Assembly: GCA_028710415.1 (NCBI GenBank)
Contig: JAQTUE010000005.1
Location: forward strand, 186,001 to 250,000
Length of the DNA: 64,000 nucleotides
Source: Paludibacter sp.
Lineage (GTDB): Bacteria; Bacteroidota; Bacteroidia; Bacteroidales; Paludibacteraceae
Direction of reading: 5' to 3'
Shown: piece by piece, positions 61,643-64,000 of the stretch
How positions within the stretch are numbered: the stretch's first letter is position 1
Layout: each line of letters starts with the position of its first letter
The notes under the pieces: generated by a model
What the model saw: the letters and a program-made list of their open reading frames with translations, nothing else
Told to the model about the DNA's origin: nothing
Databases searched by the model: none
Translations under genes and position numbers: made by a program

Positions 61643-62863
61643 ATGACTTATCAAACAGTTACCCTTTCCAACGGTCTTCGAATCATTCACAAACCAGATA
61701 CTACCGCTGTTACCTATTGTGGCCTGGTCATCAATACCGGCTCCCGGGATGAACTGGAAAATGAACAGGGTATGGCCCACTTTATTGAACACATGCTCTT
61801 TAAAGGTACTGAGAAACGCCGTTCGGGCCATATTATCAACCGGTTGGAAAATGTGGGTGGGGAGTTGAATGCCTATACTTCGAAAGAAGAAACAGTCGTG
61901 TATGCCATTGTGTTGAACGAATACTTCGACCGTGCCATGGAACTAATTTTCGATATTGCGTTCCATTCTACCTTCCCGCAAAAGGAAATTGATAAAGAAG
62001 TTGTAATTATAGTTGATGAGATCCAGTCGTACAACGACAGTCCCTCCGAACTGATCTTTGATGACTTTGAGGAAATGATATTTGCCCATCACCCGATTGG
62101 CCATAATATCTTAGGCAAACCTGAATTGTTGGAACATTATTCAACCTCTGATGCAGTAAGTTTTGTAAAGAAACATTACAAACCCGAAGAAATGGTGTTC
62201 TTTGTGCTGGGTGACCTTAATTTCAACCAATTAACCCGAATGGGTGAAAAGTACCTGAAAATGGAGTCCTTTGTAAAGGAATCTGTGCTGCGTACTTCCC
62301 CTACCTCATATCAGCCACTTCGCAAAGAGATTGATAAGAATACCCATCAGGTACATTTTATGCTCGGTAACCGTGCTTACGATCTGTACCACCCCAATCG
62401 CCTGGGATTGTATTTGCTGAACAATATCCTCGGTGGCCCGGGAATGAACAGTTTGTTGAATCTTTCCCTGAGAGAAAAACATGGCCTGGTATACAATGTT
62501 GAATCCAACTACCAGCCATTTACAGATACCGGCATGTGGAGCGTCTATTTTGGTTGCGATACCGAGAATGCCGCCCGTTGCGAACAACTGGTGCTGGCAG
62601 AATTGCAAAAGCTCAGGGAACTACCCTTATCGGTTAATGCCTTGAAGAAATACAAGCTTCAACTCATGGGACAAATGTCTATCTCTTCCGAACAAAAAGA
62701 GAATTTTGCACTCAGCCTTGGCAAGAGTTACCTGCGTTACGGTAAAATTGAAGACCTTGATTCTGTGAAGAAACGCATTGAAGCACTAACACCTGAGAAG
62801 TTACAGGAAATAGCAGTTGAGATTTTCAACCCAACTGAATTATCCGTGTTGGTTTACAGATAA
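61643..62863 (+). CDS. M16-family zinc peptidase
   Basis: 406 residues. The inverted zinc motif HFIEH appears in GMAHFIEHMLFKGT, with the distal Glu within the ELNAYTSKEETVVYAIV region and a C-terminal half of the same fold lacking zinc ligands (about 190-406), as in single-chain-half M16B members. No signal peptide, so cytoplasmic; substrates are unstructured peptides in relatives. It has its own -7 box; 80 bases separate it from the methyltransferase gene. Confidence 0.93.
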   Translation: MTYQTVTLSNGLRIIHKPDTTAVTYCGLVINTGSRDELENEQGMAHFIEHMLFKGTEKRRSGHIINRLENVGGELNAYTSKEETVVYAIVLNEYFDRAMELIFDIAFHSTFPQKEIDKEVVIIVDEIQSYNDSPSELIFDDFEEMIFAHHPIGHNILGKPELLEHYSTSDAVSFVKKHYKPEEMVFFVLGDLNFNQLTRMGEKYLKMESFVKESVLRTSPTSYQPLRKEIDKNTHQVHFMLGNRAYDLYHPNRLGLYLLNNILGGPGMNSLLNLSLREKHGLVYNVESNYQPFTDTGMWSVYFGCDTENAARCEQLVLAELQKLRELPLSVNALKKYKLQLMGQMSISSEQKENFALSLGKSYLRYGKIEDLDSVKKRIEALTPEKLQEIAVEIFNPTELSVLVYR

Positions 62864-62944
62864 TTAGAGTATATAAAAAATTAGATCATAACCTTTTACG
62901 TTTTAAATTGTTATTTGCTAATAATAATTTAATTCAATTCAACC

Positions 62945-63574
62945 ATGAATACAGAAGAATATATTACAGCCCATTCGGATATTGAACCGGAGTACCTGGC
63001 TAAGCTTAACCGGATTACACACTTACGGATGATCAATCCGCGCATGTTGTCCGGTCATTACCAGGGTAGGGTACTGGCTATGTTTTGCCATATGATTCAA
63101 CCGAAAACAGTATTGGAGATCGGTACGTTTACAGGCTATTCAGCTATCTGCATGGCCGAAGGTATGCCCGAAGATGGCGTGTTGCATACAATAGATTATG
63201 ATGAAGAACTGGAGAACTTCCTGAAGGATGTCTTTGCAGGTTCTGAACATGGGCATAAGATAAAATTGCATATTGGTGATGCCCTGACGGTGATTGCCAG
63301 CATGAATGAAACTTTCGACCTGGTTTTTATAGATGCCGATAAGGAAGAATATCAGGCTTATTTCGAAGCTGTACTTCCCAAAGTACGTCCGGGAGGTTAT
63401 CTGTTGGTCGATAATACCCTGTGGGATGGCAAGGTGTTGAAGCCTGTTGATCCCAAAGACAAGGAAACCATTGCCATCATGAAGTTCAATGAAACCATTG
63501 CAAAAGATGCCAGGATTGAAAAAGTGTTGCTGCCTGTTCGGGATGGCTTGACATTGATCCGGAAGATTGGTTGA
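62945..63574 (+). CDS. SAM-dependent O-methyltransferase
   Basis: 209 residues with the catechol O-methyltransferase-like pattern: VLEIGTFTGYSAICMAEGMP (SAM binding), HTIDYDEELENF, FDLVFIDADKEEYQAYFEAV and GGYLLVDNTLWDGKV. Substrate unknown; family members methylate catechols, or small metabolites. The gene is followed by inverse copies of the ACACGGAAC repeat. Confidence 0.9.
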   Translation: MNTEEYITAHSDIEPEYLAKLNRITHLRMINPRMLSGHYQGRVLAMFCHMIQPKTVLEIGTFTGYSAICMAEGMPEDGVLHTIDYDEELENFLKDVFAGSEHGHKIKLHIGDALTVIASMNETFDLVFIDADKEEYQAYFEAVLPKVRPGGYLLVDNTLWDGKVLKPVDPKDKETIAIMKFNETIAKDARIEKVLLPVRDGLTLIRKIG

Positions 63575-63577
63575 TGT

Positions 63578-63625
63578 TTCATGTTCCGTGTTCCGCGTTC
63601 CGCGTTCCGCGTTCCGTGTTCTGCG
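63578..63625. repeat. GTTCCGCGTTCCGTGTT repeat
   Basis: Reverse-orientation copies of the ACACGGAAC family directly after the methyltransferase stop. Confidence 0.85.
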
Positions 63626-63730
63626 TTAAGAGTTTCGCTTATTGAATAATTGACTGGTAAGAATGTTGATTAAATGTTAGCACTTCTTAATTCAATTGTA
63701 AATTGTAAATGATTAAATTGTAAATATAAG

Positions 63731-64000
63731 ATGTTTATCTACGAATTAGAATTTAAAGTCCGCGATTATGAATGTGATTTGCAGGGTATTGTGAATAATT
63801 CTGTTTATCAGAACTATCTGGAACACACCCGTCATGAATTCCTGTTGGATAACGATGTTAGTTTTGATCTGTTGCATCAACAGGGGGCGGATGCAGTTGT
63901 TGCCCGTATTGAAATGCAGTATAAGACTCCCCTTCGTTCGGGTGATGAATTTATTTCAAAGCTCTATGTTTCCAAAGAAGGCATCAAATATGTGTTCCAC
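63731..64000 (+). CDS. Hotdog-fold acyl-CoA thioesterase, N-terminal part
   Basis: 90 residues up to the window edge, no stop. MFIYELEFKVRDYECDLQGIVNNSVYQNYLEHTRHEF is the 4-hydroxybenzoyl-CoA thioesterase-type pattern, with the catalytic Asp-x-x-G-I-V-N-N and the helix-like YLEHTRHEF. ARIEMQYKTPLRSGDEFISKL continues the sheet. Usual total length is about 135, so roughly 45 residues are cut off. Substrate unknown. Confidence 0.88.
   Translation, partial: MFIYELEFKVRDYECDLQGIVNNSVYQNYLEHTRHEFLLDNDVSFDLLHQQGADAVVARIEMQYKTPLRSGDEFISKLYVSKEGIKYVFH

Overview
The window is chromosomal DNA of an anaerobic or microaerophilic member of the Bacteroidota, most likely order Bacteroidales. The reasons are a SusC/SusD pair, secreted enzymes ending in type IX secretion sorting domains, many promoters with the Bacteroidota -7 box TAnnTTTG (some with a TTTG or TTG about 18-20 bases upstream), an FprA-type diiron flavoprotein, and lineage families such as DUF6266 and BT_3928. 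The species cannot be named from the sequence alone. No rRNA, tRNA, CRISPR array, integrase or transposase gene was seen.

Layout. (1) 151-10674, minus strand: a pectin utilisation locus, transcribed as surface lipoprotein with DUF4957/DUF5123-like features, SusC, SusD, pectinesterase, pectate lyase. (2) 10675-14868: a sparse region with a DUF6266-like gene, a AAA+ ATPase behind a repeat-covered promoter, and a broken second copy of the DUF6266 3' end. (3) 14869-19520: a very AT-rich accessory island of six plus-strand genes. They are a BspA-like leucine-rich-repeat protein, a proteasome-fold (Ntn hydrolase-like) protein, a trypsin-fold protease, an octapeptide-repeat protein and two unknowns. 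They are separated by related imperfect palindromes ending in GTTAG and look like a gene-cassette array without an integrase. (4) 20251-41057, plus strand: a deoxysugar (fucose-type) catabolic region. It holds permease, GntR regulator, isomerase and kinase, then a complete lipoyl 2-oxoacid dehydrogenase (E2, E3, fused E1), a PHP-domain protein, an aldolase/SDR fusion, a medium-chain dehydrogenase, a two-domain class II aldolase and a lipoate ligase. (5) 41645-64000: mostly housekeeping genes. They are an alpha-2-macroglobulin-like protein, TcdA, RlpA-like, DUF1599, BT_3928, TpiA, Sua5-type, MscS, NadE, DUF2721, FprA, TopB, an M16 peptidase, an O-methyltransferase and a thioesterase cut by the window edge.

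How the genes work together. The pectin locus would bind, import and trim methylated homogalacturonan. The fucose-type locus has a credible regulatory circuit: the same 20-base site lies at the fucP-gntR promoter and again just after gntR, upstream of fucI. The lipoate ligase beside the dehydrogenase genes probably serves the E2 protein of that cluster.

The most unusual signals are repeats. Intergenic repeat families recur across the window and also appear in frame inside proteins: the fucP C-terminus, the E2 linker, two sites in the macroglobulin, and TopB. A 33-base palindrome with 15-base arms sits in frame in both TopB and the macroglobulin. Other points of interest are the cassette-like island with its proteasome-like and octapeptide-repeat proteins, a likely free-standing small RNA at 33662-33720, and a TonB-plug-like motif inside the macroglobulin.
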